A stretch of DNA of 64,000 bases from Paraburkholderia dioscoreae. Its GTDB lineage: Bacteria; Pseudomonadota; Gammaproteobacteria; Burkholderiales; Burkholderiaceae. A program made the translations under genes and the position numbers. The stretch is taken from the NCBI RefSeq assembly GCF_902459535.1, contig NZ_LR699554.1, positions 1,612,001-1,676,000 of the forward strand, given 5' to 3'. The notes under the pieces are model-generated. The model searched no databases. It saw only the letters and a program-made list of their open reading frames with translations, and was not told the DNA's origin. Shown here piece by piece: positions 15,440-25,100 of this stretch (positions are counted from its first letter, which is position 1; the number at the start of each line of letters is the position of its first letter).

Positions 15440-16795
15440 ATGAGCGTCCCTTCATACGGACCCGAATCCGGCAGCGCGGCCGATCCTCACAACGCTGCGC
15501 TCTACGCCAAACTCACGCGGCGCATCGTGCCGTTTCTGTTTCTGGCATTCGTCGTCGCGTATATCGACCGCGTGAACGTCAGCTTCGCAAAACTGCAGAT
15601 GCTGAGCGACCTGTCGCTGAGCGAAACGGTGTACGGCGCGGGCGCGGGGATTTTCTTCGTCGGCTATTTCTTCTTCGAAGTGCCGAGCAATCTGATCCTG
15701 AACCGGGTCGGCGCGCGCCGCTGGATCGCGCGGATCATGGTCACGTGGGCGATCGTGTCGGCCCTGACGATGTTCGTCAGCGGCCCGACATCGTTCTACG
15801 TCATGCGCTTTCTGCTCGGCGTCGCCGAAGCGGGATTTTCCCCCGGCATTCTGCTGTACCTGTCCAACTGGTTTCCGTCGACGCGGCGCTCGCAGATCAT
15901 CGCGCTTTTCATGACCGCGATTCCGGTGTCCGGCGCTATCGGCGGCCCGTTGTCGGGCTGGCTGATGGCGCATTTCGCGGGCACCTACGGTCTTGCCGGA
16001 TGGCGCTGGCTGTTCGTGGTCGAAGGCCTCGGTTCGCTAGCGGTCGGCATTGCCGCATTCTTCGTACTGCACGACCGGATCGACAACGTGCGCTGGCTGA
16101 ACGCCGACGAAAAATCGCGCCTTGCCGCCGATCTCGCCCGCGACGCGAGCACGCGCACCGAAACCTCGGCGCGCGGCGCCTTCGCCAGCAAGCGCGTGTG
16201 GTTGCTCGGGCTGCTGTACTTCTGCATCGCAATGGGCAATTACGGTCTCGCGTTCTGGGTGCCGACCATCATCAAGGCGAGCGGCGTTGCCAGCGTGAGC
16301 AACATTGGCTGGCTGTCGGCGGTGCCGTCGCTGATCAGCGCGGTCGCGATGGTGCTGATCGCGCGTCACGCGGACCGTCACGACGAACGCCGCGTACATG
16401 TCGCGGTCTGCTGCGCGATCGGCGCGCTCGGTTTGCTGGCGTCGGTGCTGTTTGCGTCGAACGTCGCAGTGTCGATCGCGGCGCTGATCATCGCGGCTAT
16501 CGGCATCAATTCGATCGCGCCGGTGTTCTGGGGCATTCCGACCGCCCTGCTCGGCGGCGCGGGCGCGGCGGCGGGCATCGCCGTGATCAATTGCACCGGC
16601 AACCTGGCCGGCTTCGTGAGTCCGTTCATCGTCGGGCGGCTGTCCGATCTGAGCGGCGGCAAGCTGTTGCCGGGCATGCTCGCCATCGCCGTAGCGCTGT
16701 TGATCGGCGCGGCGATCGTGCTGCGCATGCCACTCAGGCGCGCTTCCGCTTCTGCGGCGAGCGCGCCTAACTCCAGCATTCCACAGAGGACTTGA
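15440..16795 (+). CDS. MFS transporter, anion:cation symporter (ACS) type
   Basis: A 451-residue 12-helix inner-membrane protein. The ATG at 15440 follows GGAGACAGACC. The first helix motif FVVAYIDRVNVSFAKLQM is diagnostic of the ACS family, whose members import organic anions such as glucarate, galactonate, tartrate and phthalate with protons. ARRWIARIMVTWAIVS and GVAEAGFSPGILLYLSNWFP in helices 3-5 agree. It is first in a five-gene operon; its stop (16793-16795) is 2 nt before the next start. The open frame extends far upstream, but that part is antisense to the LysR gene and is not coding. Confidence 0.92.
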   Translation: MSVPSYGPESGSAADPHNAALYAKLTRRIVPFLFLAFVVAYIDRVNVSFAKLQMLSDLSLSETVYGAGAGIFFVGYFFFEVPSNLILNRVGARRWIARIMVTWAIVSALTMFVSGPTSFYVMRFLLGVAEAGFSPGILLYLSNWFPSTRRSQIIALFMTAIPVSGAIGGPLSGWLMAHFAGTYGLAGWRWLFVVEGLGSLAVGIAAFFVLHDRIDNVRWLNADEKSRLAADLARDASTRTETSARGAFASKRVWLLGLLYFCIAMGNYGLAFWVPTIIKASGVASVSNIGWLSAVPSLISAVAMVLIARHADRHDERRVHVAVCCAIGALGLLASVLFASNVAVSIAALIIAAIGINSIAPVFWGIPTALLGGAGAAAGIAVINCTGNLAGFVSPFIVGRLSDLSGGKLLPGMLAIAVALLIGAAIVLRMPLRRASASAASAPNSSIPQRT

Positions 16796-16797
16796 AT

Positions 16798-17598
16798 ATG
16801 ACGCAATCGAGCAGCCCCGTCTGCGTGGTGACGGGCTCGGCTTCGGGTATCGGCGCGGCGACCGCGCTGCGCTTCGCGCAGGCGGGCTGGTCGGTGGCGC
16901 TAGGCAATTTCGACGACAGCACGCGCGAAGCCGCGCTGGCAGTCGAAGCGGCCTGCCGGGACGCCGGCGCGCACACGCTGATATTCGACGCGGATGTCGG
17001 CAACGACGCGCACTGCCGCCGCGCGATGGATACCGTGGCGAGCCGCTGGCAACGCGTCGACGCGCTGATCAATTGCGCGGGCACGACCCGCGTGATTGCG
17101 CACAACGCCTTCGACGAAATCGACGATGTCGAGTTCGAACGCGTGTACCGCGTGAACCTGATCGGGCTGTATCAGATGACCCGCGCAGCCGTGCCGCTGC
17201 TGCGCGAATCGGCCGGTATGTCGACGGTGAAACGCAGTACCAGCGTGGTCAATATTTCGTCGCTGGCGGGCCTGAACGGCACCGGGTCGTCGATTGCATA
17301 TGCGGCGTCGAAGGGCGCGGTGAATACGCTGACGCTCTCGCTCGCGCGCAGTCTCGCGCCGCATGTCCGCGTCAACGCGATCGCGCCCGGCATGGTCGAC
17401 GACGGGCTGCTGCTGCACGTGCTCGACCCGCAAGCCTATGACGGCGTGCTCGCCAGAATGACCGCACAGGCGCCGCTCAAACGGGTGTCGATGCCGGCCG
17501 AAGTCGCCGACCTCGCGTGGTTTCTGTCGACGCAGGCACCGGCAATGACCGGCCAGGTGATCGCCGCGGAAAACGGCTTGCTGCTGAACGGCGGCTGA
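16798..17598 (+). CDS. short-chain dehydrogenase/reductase
   Basis: A 266-residue classical SDR. The ATG at 16798 is preceded by AGAGGACTTGAAT. Visible motifs are the nucleotide loop TGSASGIGAATAL, NNAG-like INCAGTTR, the catalytic Ser in VVNISSLAGL, and Tyr/Lys in YAASKGAVNTL. VRVNAIAPGMVDD and the C-terminal TGQVIAAENGLLLNGG complete the fold. An acidic residue after strand 2 (LGNFDDS) points to NAD. In this operon it would oxidise an alcohol or sugar-acid hydroxyl, or the lactol form, before dehydration. The exact substrate is not readable. Confidence 0.9.
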   Translation: MTQSSSPVCVVTGSASGIGAATALRFAQAGWSVALGNFDDSTREAALAVEAACRDAGAHTLIFDADVGNDAHCRRAMDTVASRWQRVDALINCAGTTRVIAHNAFDEIDDVEFERVYRVNLIGLYQMTRAAVPLLRESAGMSTVKRSTSVVNISSLAGLNGTGSSIAYAASKGAVNTLTLSLARSLAPHVRVNAIAPGMVDDGLLLHVLDPQAYDGVLARMTAQAPLKRVSMPAEVADLAWFLSTQAPAMTGQVIAAENGLLLNGG

Positions 17599-17701
17599 AC
17601 GACGACTGAGCGGCGGCTGAGCGGCAGTCAACGGCGCGCGCGGTGGACCAAACCATCGCCGCGGCACTGCATGAGTTTCAAAAGAAAACGGACTTTCCCA
17701 C

Positions 17702-19468
17702 ATGACCAATCTGCACAAACATCGCTCGCGCAGGGTGACCGACGGCGTCACGCGGGCGCCGCATCGCGCGTTCCTGCGCGCCACCGGTCTCGACGACGAA
17801 TCGATGCAAAAGCCGTTCGTCGCGATCGTCGATACGTTCGGCGAGAACACGCCGTGTTCGATGTCGCTGAACCAGGTCTCCGACAACGCGCGGCTCGGCA
17901 TTGCCGCGGGCGGCGGCGTGCCGATCCGCGGTTCGGCGATCTCGGTGTCGGACGGCACGTCGATGAATCATTCGGGCATGAGGATGAGCCTCGTGTCGCG
18001 CGAAGTGGTGGCGGACAGCGTCGAACTGTTCGTGCGCGCGCACAGCTACGATGCGTTGATCGGCGTCGCCGGTTGCGACAAGACCTTGCCCGGCATCCTG
18101 ATGGGCATGGTGCGCGTCAACGTGCCCGGCGTGTTCCTGTTCGGCGGCGCGATGCTGCCCGGCGTCGCGCCCGGCCAACTGCCCGGCGGTGCAGGTCACG
18201 GCCTGCGCCGCCAGGCGACGATTCTCAGCACGATCGAAGCGGTCGGCACCGCGCAGCGCGGCGACATTAGCCGCGCGCAACTCGACGCGATCGAAAAGCA
18301 ATGCACGCCGACCGCCGGCTCGTGTCCCGGCCAGTTCACCGCGAATACGATGGCGATGGTCGCGGAAACGCTCGGCCTCGCGCCGCTCGGCTCCGCGATG
18401 GTGCCGGCCGTCTACAGCGAACGGATTGCGATTGCGCGTCGCGCGGGCGAAACGGTGATGCGCATCCTCAAACAGGGCGGCCCGTTGCCGCGCGACCTCG
18501 TCACGCTGGAAAGCCTCGAAAACGCCTGCGCGGCGGTCGCGGCAACCGGCGGTTCGACCAACGCCGCGCTGCATATTCCGGCAATCGCGAACGAAGCCGG
18601 CATCCGTTTCACGCTGGACGACGTGCAGCGCGTGTTCGCGAAGATTCCGCTGATCGGCGATCTGCAACCGGGCGGCCGCTATCTCGCACAGGATCTGCAC
18701 CATGCGGGCGGCGTGCCGGCCGTGCTGAATGCGCTGCTGGAAGGCGGTTTTCTGCATGGCGACGCACCCGCGCTCGGCGGCGGCACGCTGGCCGAGGCAC
18801 TGAATGCGTACGACGGACCGGACGGTACGGTGGTGCGTCCGTGCAGCGAACCGCTCGGCGAGAACGGCGGCCTCGTGATCCTGCGTGGCAATCTCGCGCC
18901 GGACGGCGCATGCCTGAAGATCGCCGGATTGAAGTCGCTGACGTTCACGGGCGCGGTGCGAATTTTCGAGTGCGAAGAGGATTGCATGGCGGTGGTCGCG
19001 GCGGGCGATTATCGCGAGGGCGACGTATTGGTGATCCGCAACGAAGGCCCGAAAGGCGGTCCCGGCATGCGCGAAATGTTGAGCGTCACGGCGGCAATCT
19101 ACGGTCAGGGCATGGGCGAAAAAGTGGCGCTGTTGACCGACGGCCGTTTCTCGGGCGCGACACGCGGCATGTGCATCGGCTACGTGGGGCCGGAGGCGGC
19201 AGCCGGCGGACCGATCGGCCTGTTGCGCAACGGTGATCGCGTGCATATCGACGCGCGCGAAGGCATTCTGCGCGTCGATCTGTCCGACGACGAACTCGCC
19301 CGGCGCCGCGCCGGCGCGCCCGCGCGCCCGCCGCGCAGGCTCGCCGGCGTGCTCGAAAAATACGAAGCACTGGTGCGGCCCGCGCATCTCGGCGCGGTCA
19401 CGCATTCGGGCAATGTCGAATGGCCGTACGATGCGCCGACGCCCGGCGACGACGGAGCCGCCGAATGA
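17702..19468 (+). CDS. IlvD/Edd family dehydratase
   Basis: 588 residues, the usual size of dihydroxy-acid and sugar-acid dehydratases. These use an Fe-S cluster and Mg2+ to remove water from a 2,3-dihydroxy acid and give a 2-keto-3-deoxy acid. The three cluster cysteines are present: FGENTPCSMSL, GVAGCDKTLPG and AGSCPGQFTANT. SVSDGTSMNHSGM, EGPKGGPGMREML and LTDGRFSGATRG are family motifs near the active site. The first cluster motif and the loops differ from housekeeping IlvD, and the catabolic setting argues for an aldonate-type substrate rather than valine/isoleucine synthesis. Its stop overlaps the next start (ATGA), so the two are translationally coupled. Confidence 0.88.
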   Translation: MTNLHKHRSRRVTDGVTRAPHRAFLRATGLDDESMQKPFVAIVDTFGENTPCSMSLNQVSDNARLGIAAGGGVPIRGSAISVSDGTSMNHSGMRMSLVSREVVADSVELFVRAHSYDALIGVAGCDKTLPGILMGMVRVNVPGVFLFGGAMLPGVAPGQLPGGAGHGLRRQATILSTIEAVGTAQRGDISRAQLDAIEKQCTPTAGSCPGQFTANTMAMVAETLGLAPLGSAMVPAVYSERIAIARRAGETVMRILKQGGPLPRDLVTLESLENACAAVAATGGSTNAALHIPAIANEAGIRFTLDDVQRVFAKIPLIGDLQPGGRYLAQDLHHAGGVPAVLNALLEGGFLHGDAPALGGGTLAEALNAYDGPDGTVVRPCSEPLGENGGLVILRGNLAPDGACLKIAGLKSLTFTGAVRIFECEEDCMAVVAAGDYREGDVLVIRNEGPKGGPGMREMLSVTAAIYGQGMGEKVALLTDGRFSGATRGMCIGYVGPEAAAGGPIGLLRNGDRVHIDAREGILRVDLSDDELARRRAGAPARPPRRLAGVLEKYEALVRPAHLGAVTHSGNVEWPYDAPTPGDDGAAE

Positions 19469-20358
19469 CGCGCGCCCTTCTCGGCTTTTGCGGACTCGGC
19501 AAGATGGGCGCGCCGATGGCGCAACGTCTCGCCAATGCCGGTCATCCGCTGCGGGTATGGAATCGTTCCGGCGACAAGGCCGAGGCATTGCAGGCATCGG
19601 CGGGAAATTGCATTGCGTGCGATTCGCCGGCGAACCTCGCTGCCGGCGCCGAAATCGTCATGCTCTGTCTCGCGGATGCGGCGGCGGTCGAAACGGTCGC
19701 GTTCGGTGCCGACGGCCTCACGCGCCTGGCGCGCCCAGGCACCACACTGGTCGATCATTCGACCCTCGCGCCGTCGCAAACCCGATTGTTCGCACAACGC
19801 TGGCACGAGCGAACCGGCGGCAGATGGATCGACGCCCCGGTGTCGGGCGGTACGGCCGGCGCGGCGGCAGGCACGCTTGCGATCATGGCGGGCGGCGACG
19901 CGGCGCTGATCGACACGCTGACGCCGGTCCTACGCGCGTACGCCGCGCGCGTCACGCGCATGGGCGACAGCGGTGCGGGGCAGTCCACCAAACTCGCCAA
20001 CCAGACCATCGTGATGACGACCATTGCCGCGCTTGCCGAAGCGACGCGGCTGGCACGCCACGCGGGGATCGACGCGACGCGGATTCCCGCGGCGCTCGAA
20101 GGCGGCTGGGCGGATTCCGTGCTGCTGCAAACGCTGATGCCGCGCATGATCGCGCCACCCGCGCACGCGTCCGGCACGATTCGCACGATGCTCAAAGACC
20201 TCGATGCGGTCGAGTCGCTCGCGCGAGAAAGCGGTGCGGCGATGCCGGTCGCGTCGCTGGTGCGGCGCTGGTTGAGCGAGGCGGTCGCGCAGGGTCTCGG
20301 CGACGCCGATATCTCGCAGATCGTGACGGTCGAAATGCACATGGCCGATGTCGAATGA
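19465..20358 (+). CDS. beta-hydroxyacid dehydrogenase (3-hydroxyisobutyrate dehydrogenase family)
   Basis: A 297-residue NAD(P)-binding protein. The Rossmann loop FCGLGKMGAPMAQRLANAG is at the N-terminus. WIDAPVSGGTAGAAAGTLAI is the substrate-binding signature, and MGDSGAGQSTKLANQ carries the catalytic Lys of this family (GarR/MmsB-like). It overlaps the dehydratase stop by 4 nt. Family members reduce tartronate semialdehyde or oxidise 3-hydroxyisobutyrate, so here it may process a C3 semialdehyde or a hydroxy acid made from the dehydratase product. No aldolase is present in the operon. Confidence 0.9.
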   Translation: MTRALLGFCGLGKMGAPMAQRLANAGHPLRVWNRSGDKAEALQASAGNCIACDSPANLAAGAEIVMLCLADAAAVETVAFGADGLTRLARPGTTLVDHSTLAPSQTRLFAQRWHERTGGRWIDAPVSGGTAGAAAGTLAIMAGGDAALIDTLTPVLRAYAARVTRMGDSGAGQSTKLANQTIVMTTIAALAEATRLARHAGIDATRIPAALEGGWADSVLLQTLMPRMIAPPAHASGTIRTMLKDLDAVESLARESGAAMPVASLVRRWLSEAVAQGLGDADISQIVTVEMHMADVE

Positions 20359-20448
20359 GCTAACGTAGCCCGATTTTGCAAGAACACCGGCCGTCGCTGC
20401 ATGGCGGACGCGCCGGAACGACAGATAAGCCATGCGCCAGGAGACATG

Positions 20449-21765
20449 ATGCAAAACCTCGAATCGGCGAACGCGCGCGATGCGTCGTTCGACAGCCTGA
20501 CCCGCAGCCAGTGGCGGCTGATCATTCTGGCGAGTCTCGGCGGCGCGCTGGAGTTTTACGACTTCGTTGTCTACGGCGTGTTCGCGCAATTCATCGGCCG
20601 CGCGTTTTTTTCGATGCTCGATCCGATGATGGCGCTGGTGCTGTCGTTCGCGGTGTTCGCAATCGGCTATCTGTCCCGGCCGCTCGGCGGCGCGGTGCTC
20701 AGCTGGTTCGGCGATCGCTATGGGCGGCGCCGCGTGTTCATCGTCTCGGTGATCGTCGTATCGCTATCGACGATCGGCATGGGGCTCGTGCCGACCTACG
20801 CCAGTTGGGGCCTCGCCGCGACCTTCACGATGATCCTGCTGCGGTTGGTGCAAGGCTTCTGTTTGGGCGGCGAGTTGCCCGGCTCGATCACCTATGTGGT
20901 CGAAACCGTGCCGCGTCGCGCGGGGTTCGTCTGCGGGATCGTGTTCTTCTGCGTGAACTCGGGTGTGCTGCTCGCCGCAGCGGTGAACCTCGGCGTGCAC
21001 GCGGTGCTGACACCGGACGACGTCGCTGCTTACGGCTGGCGCTTCGCGTTTATCTTCGGCGGCGTGATCGGGCTGCTCGGTTTCTGGCTGCGTCGCAAGC
21101 TCGAAGAGACGCCGGAATTCGCGCATATGAAGCATATCGCCTCGAAGCATCCATTTGCCGAACTGATGCAGGAGCACTGGCGGCCGGTATTGCTCGGCAT
21201 TCTGACGACAGCCGCGACAGCGGGCTACAACGGTCTGCTGTTCGCGCATATGCCTGCGTATCTGGACAAGGTGCTGCACTATGATCCGCACGAGGTCGCG
21301 CTCGGGCAGAACGTGGCGCTCGCCACCGCATCGATCGGCATCCTGATCATCGGTCGGATCGGCGACAGCATGCCGCGCCGTCATCTGATGCGCGCGGGCG
21401 CGCTGCTGCTGATCGTGCTGACAATGCCGTTCTATCACGCCGCGGTCAGCCACCGGATGGATCTGATCGTGCTGATGCTGCTCGGCGGCTTGGGCGCGGC
21501 GCTGATCAACGGCACCTTTGCGTGCATCATCGCGGATATGTTTCCCACGCGCGTGCGCTTTAGCGGCGTTGCGCTCGCGTTCAACCTGAGCTTTACCATT
21601 TTCAGCGGCACCGCGCCGCTGATCGGCACATGGTTGATCGCGCGCACGGGCAATCTCGCGGCGCCCGGCTATTTCATGGTCGCGTGCGCGGTGTTGACGT
21701 TCGTTGCCACCTTCGGTCTGAAAGCGTTGAGTGGGAAAATTGCGGCATTGCCCGCGGCGGCGTGA
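20449..21765 (+). CDS. MFS transporter, MHS type
   Basis: A 438-residue second transporter in the operon. The N-terminal helix GGALEFYDFVVYGVFAQFIG, the SRPLGGAVLSWFGDRYGRRR loop and GFCLGGELPGSITYVVE are MHS signatures (shikimate, ketoglutarate, proline/betaine symporters). Tandem ATGs at 20446 and 20449 follow AGGAG; the second has the better spacing. An operon with both an ACS and an MHS importer suggests that two related substrates, or a substrate and an intermediate, cross the membrane. Confidence 0.88.
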   Translation: MQNLESANARDASFDSLTRSQWRLIILASLGGALEFYDFVVYGVFAQFIGRAFFSMLDPMMALVLSFAVFAIGYLSRPLGGAVLSWFGDRYGRRRVFIVSVIVVSLSTIGMGLVPTYASWGLAATFTMILLRLVQGFCLGGELPGSITYVVETVPRRAGFVCGIVFFCVNSGVLLAAAVNLGVHAVLTPDDVAAYGWRFAFIFGGVIGLLGFWLRRKLEETPEFAHMKHIASKHPFAELMQEHWRPVLLGILTTAATAGYNGLLFAHMPAYLDKVLHYDPHEVALGQNVALATASIGILIIGRIGDSMPRRHLMRAGALLLIVLTMPFYHAAVSHRMDLIVLMLLGGLGAALINGTFACIIADMFPTRVRFSGVALAFNLSFTIFSGTAPLIGTWLIARTGNLAAPGYFMVACAVLTFVATFGLKALSGKIAALPAAA

Positions 21766-21809
21766 GCTTTGAGGGCGAACAGGTGGGACTTCGCGCTCTC
21801 ATGCGTCGG

Positions 21810-22029
21810 TCATGGAATAGCGAGGCAAATTAAGGCGGAAACATCCTTTGCGCGTCGCCCGGCGCAAGCCCTCCGCAATTGTCCTTCACATCGCGGGTCC
21901 AGATTTCCGGCTTTCACGGCGGTGAACGCGAGCGTTGCCGCGCCCGGCAGATTGCGCAGTTCATGTGCAAAAAATCCACGCCGTTCGTTCATCTCCGCAG
22001 TCTGCTTGCCTGCGAGGATGAAGTCGCGC
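21810..22029 (-). pseudogene. remnant of a sensor histidine kinase dimerisation domain
   Basis: The minus-strand frame reads RDFILAGKQTAEMNERRG followed by FFAHELRNLPGAATLAFTAV and KAGNLD. This has the shape of a HisKA phosphoacceptor segment (H-E-L-R-N) preceded by its signalling helix. An in-frame TAG (22030-22032) sits immediately upstream, homology fades after about 21860, and there is no HATPase domain. It is a fragment. The flanking 22033-22162 stretch shows no gene. Confidence 0.55.
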
Positions 22030-22162
22030 TAATTCTCGCACGCTTTCAGGCATGCGAGGCCACGCCCAGCACCAGTCCGTGGCGACGCGTGTTCCGAAGT
22101 CGTCGTGTGCGATGGCCCGCACCGGGGTCACGCAAGGCGGAGTGCTGCGTGACTCTTCTTAT

Positions 22163-25100
22163 TTACGCATCCCGGGGTTTCATTTTCGCAGCGAGCAGAC
22201 CTTTCAACGCCTCGATATCCACCGGCTTGACCAGGTGGTGATCAAATCCCGCCGCTGCGGATCTGAGTTGGTCGCCCGGCTGCCCGTAGCCGGTGACGGC
22301 TATCAACAGCGTGTCTCGCGTCGCGGCAGACCCGCGTAATTTCTGCGCGACCTCATAGCCGTCCATTCCGGGCAATCCAATATCGAGGAGCACGACGTCC
22401 GGCCTGAAAGTGGCGGAGGCTTCGAGCCCCTGCTGGCCATCCAGCCGTGTCGCCACCACGTGCCCTTCGCTCGCCAGAATCATGGCCAGCGCCTCGCTGG
22501 CGTCGGCGTTATCGTCGATGATGAGGATCCTGCGGGGGAGCGCCTTGACCGGATTCTGCGGTGAACCGGCCTGGTCCGGGCCGGGCGGGATCAAGCCCAG
22601 CGGAAGATCGACGATGAACTCGCTGCCTGTCTTGCCGTCACTGACAGCCTCGACCGACCCGCCATGCAACTCGACCAGCCGCCGGACCACGGACAGGCCT
22701 ACCCCGAGCCCGTTATGAAGCTGGCCGTAGGGCAACGGACCCTGGACGAACATGTCAAAAAGCGTGTTGAGCATCGAAGGGGCGATCCCCGCGCCGTTAT
22801 CCTTGACTCGAAGCGAAAGCCGACGGCCGTTTTTTGTCGCGGTGAGATCGATTTTCCCGCCAGGCTCCGTGTACTTGGCCGCGTTGATCACGATGTTCTC
22901 AATGACCTGCGATAGCCTCGTGGGGTCGACATACATCAGCACCGGCTCTTCCGGCAGCGCAACCGACAAGGTGTGATGCCGTTCTTCGACAATCGGCCGG
23001 CAAACCTCGAGCGCGCTCTGGACGACCGTTTCCAGCGTCACTGCCTGGCGATTCAGCTTGATGCTGCCGCTCGTAATGCGCGTGAGATCCAGCATTTCGT
23101 TGACCAGTTGGGTCATTGCCCGACCTTGCCGCTGTATGACGCCGACAGCCCAGGCTTTCTGGCGCACATCGACGGTTTCCGAGGCGAGCAGGTCGCCGGC
23201 TGAACACAGCGCGGCAAGCGGATTGCGCAGTTCGTGGCCAAGCATGGCCAGGAATTCGTTCTTGCGCCGGTCGGCCTGTGCCAGACGTTCGGCGCGCTCC
23301 CGAAGCTGGGTGTTACTCAGACTGCGATCGGTGAGTTCGCGCTCGGTCGTGGCAATAGCCACGGCGTGACCCTGATCGTCCGAGAGAATCGACAGAGTGA
23401 TCCAGATGTCGAGCACGCGACCGCTTTTAGTGACCCGCTGGGTTTCATAGGAATGCAGCGCCTCGTTGTGCTCGGCGTAGCGGATGAAATCGAGGTGATC
23501 CTGTCTGGCGCCCGGCGGCAGCATATCGGACACCGTCATGCATAAAGCTTCGGCCTCCGTATAGCCGTAAATCGCGGTCGCGGCCCGGTTCCAGGCAATC
23601 AGGCGGCCACTCAGATCGAACACCGTCATGGCGTCGTTCGAATCCTGGACGACCGCGGCGAGGCGCCGGGACCGTTCGTCGGAGGCCTTCACATGGGTAA
23701 TGTCGTTCCACGTCACCACCACCCCCGCGGGCGGTGTTCCCTGAACCGCGATATACGGCGTGATACGTCGAACGTACCACTCTCCCGTCAACGTCTGGAT
23801 TTCCTTTTCGGCCTGGCCGGTCTGCGCCGACACTACCCGCTGGACATCCTCCAGCAGGGCGTCGCCCAGCGGATTGCCGAGAACATTCGTGATCGGGCGG
23901 TCAATGTCGGCTAACGCCAGACCGAAGATCCGCGCCGCACTCGGAGTAAAACGTTTGATCACCGCGTGCCGGTCGAGCAGCAACGTGGCGATTTCAGTGC
24001 TGGCCAGAAGGTTCGTCACGTCTTCGCTGAGCACCTCCAACTGGCGGACCTTCTGCCCGAGTTGGGAGTTGACCAGATTCAACTGCTCGTTGAGCGCCTG
24101 CAGTTCTTCTTTCGATGTCTCGAGCTCCTCGTTGGCCGAGCGCAGTTCCTCGTTCATTGAAAGGATTTCTTCGTTCGACACCCGCAATTCGCTATTGCTT
24201 TCTTCCAGTTCCTCGATCGTGCTGCCAAGCTCGACTTGCGTGGTGCGAAGTTCGCTCTCCAAGTGCCAGAGATCGGAGTCCACACCGGTTGGCGCCAGCG
24301 AGGCAGGCCGCTCGGCCACCGGAGCCCGCGCGAAGATGACGAGCAATGCCTTGCCCGTGTGCGCCGTGTCGAATGGCCGGGTCACCGTGATCCTCACCGC
24401 GGGCGCGCCACCGTCCGATACGACTTCACTGACCGGCGCGGCGGCCTCGTCCTGGGTCGCGCGGCGCAACACGATCCTCAGCTTCAGACGCAGCCCTTCG
24501 CGCGCCATGTCGAGAATGTTGCCTGTCGGCTCGCCAGTGGGTTGTCTGAGGTACTCGTCGGTCGAACCGCTCGCATAGAGCACCTGGTGCGCGGCATTGA
24601 TCAGCACTGATGCCGCGTGGTGCTCTTCGAGCAGCGTGTTGTTGACCAGTTCCGCGTAGCCCTTGCTACGGTTGCCGCCACGACTCGCGGAGGGGAACTC
24701 CTCCCGCCTTCCCCCTGGTGCGGAGAACCGGTAGCCGGACACGACCGCGGTGGTGACCGGACTGCGCTGGTAGATGCGCCAGGCCCTGGAGACTTCCTGA
24801 AACTGGCCGGAGTCCGGATCGGTACTTTCCGATCGGCCCAGAAACAGATAGCGCTTCGGGTTGAGCGCAAAATGAAACACCTCGAACACGCGCTGCTGCG
24901 CCTCGGGTTCGAGGTAGATCAGCAGATTGCGGCAGCTGATCAGGTCGACCCGGGAAAACGGTGGATCGGCAATCAGGTTCTGCGGTGTGAACAGGATCGT
25001 TTCGCGCAGCGCCTGGTCGATCTGATAATCATTGCCGTGTGGGCGAAAAAAGCGCTCGAGCCGTTCTTCACCAACAGGCAACGCGACACCCGGTGGATAG

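Noticed and set aside
17678..19597. 639-residue minus-strand open frame opposite the IlvD/Edd dehydratase
   Set aside because: Shadow of the dehydratase; the plus-strand product has all cluster cysteines and overlaps its neighbours correctly.
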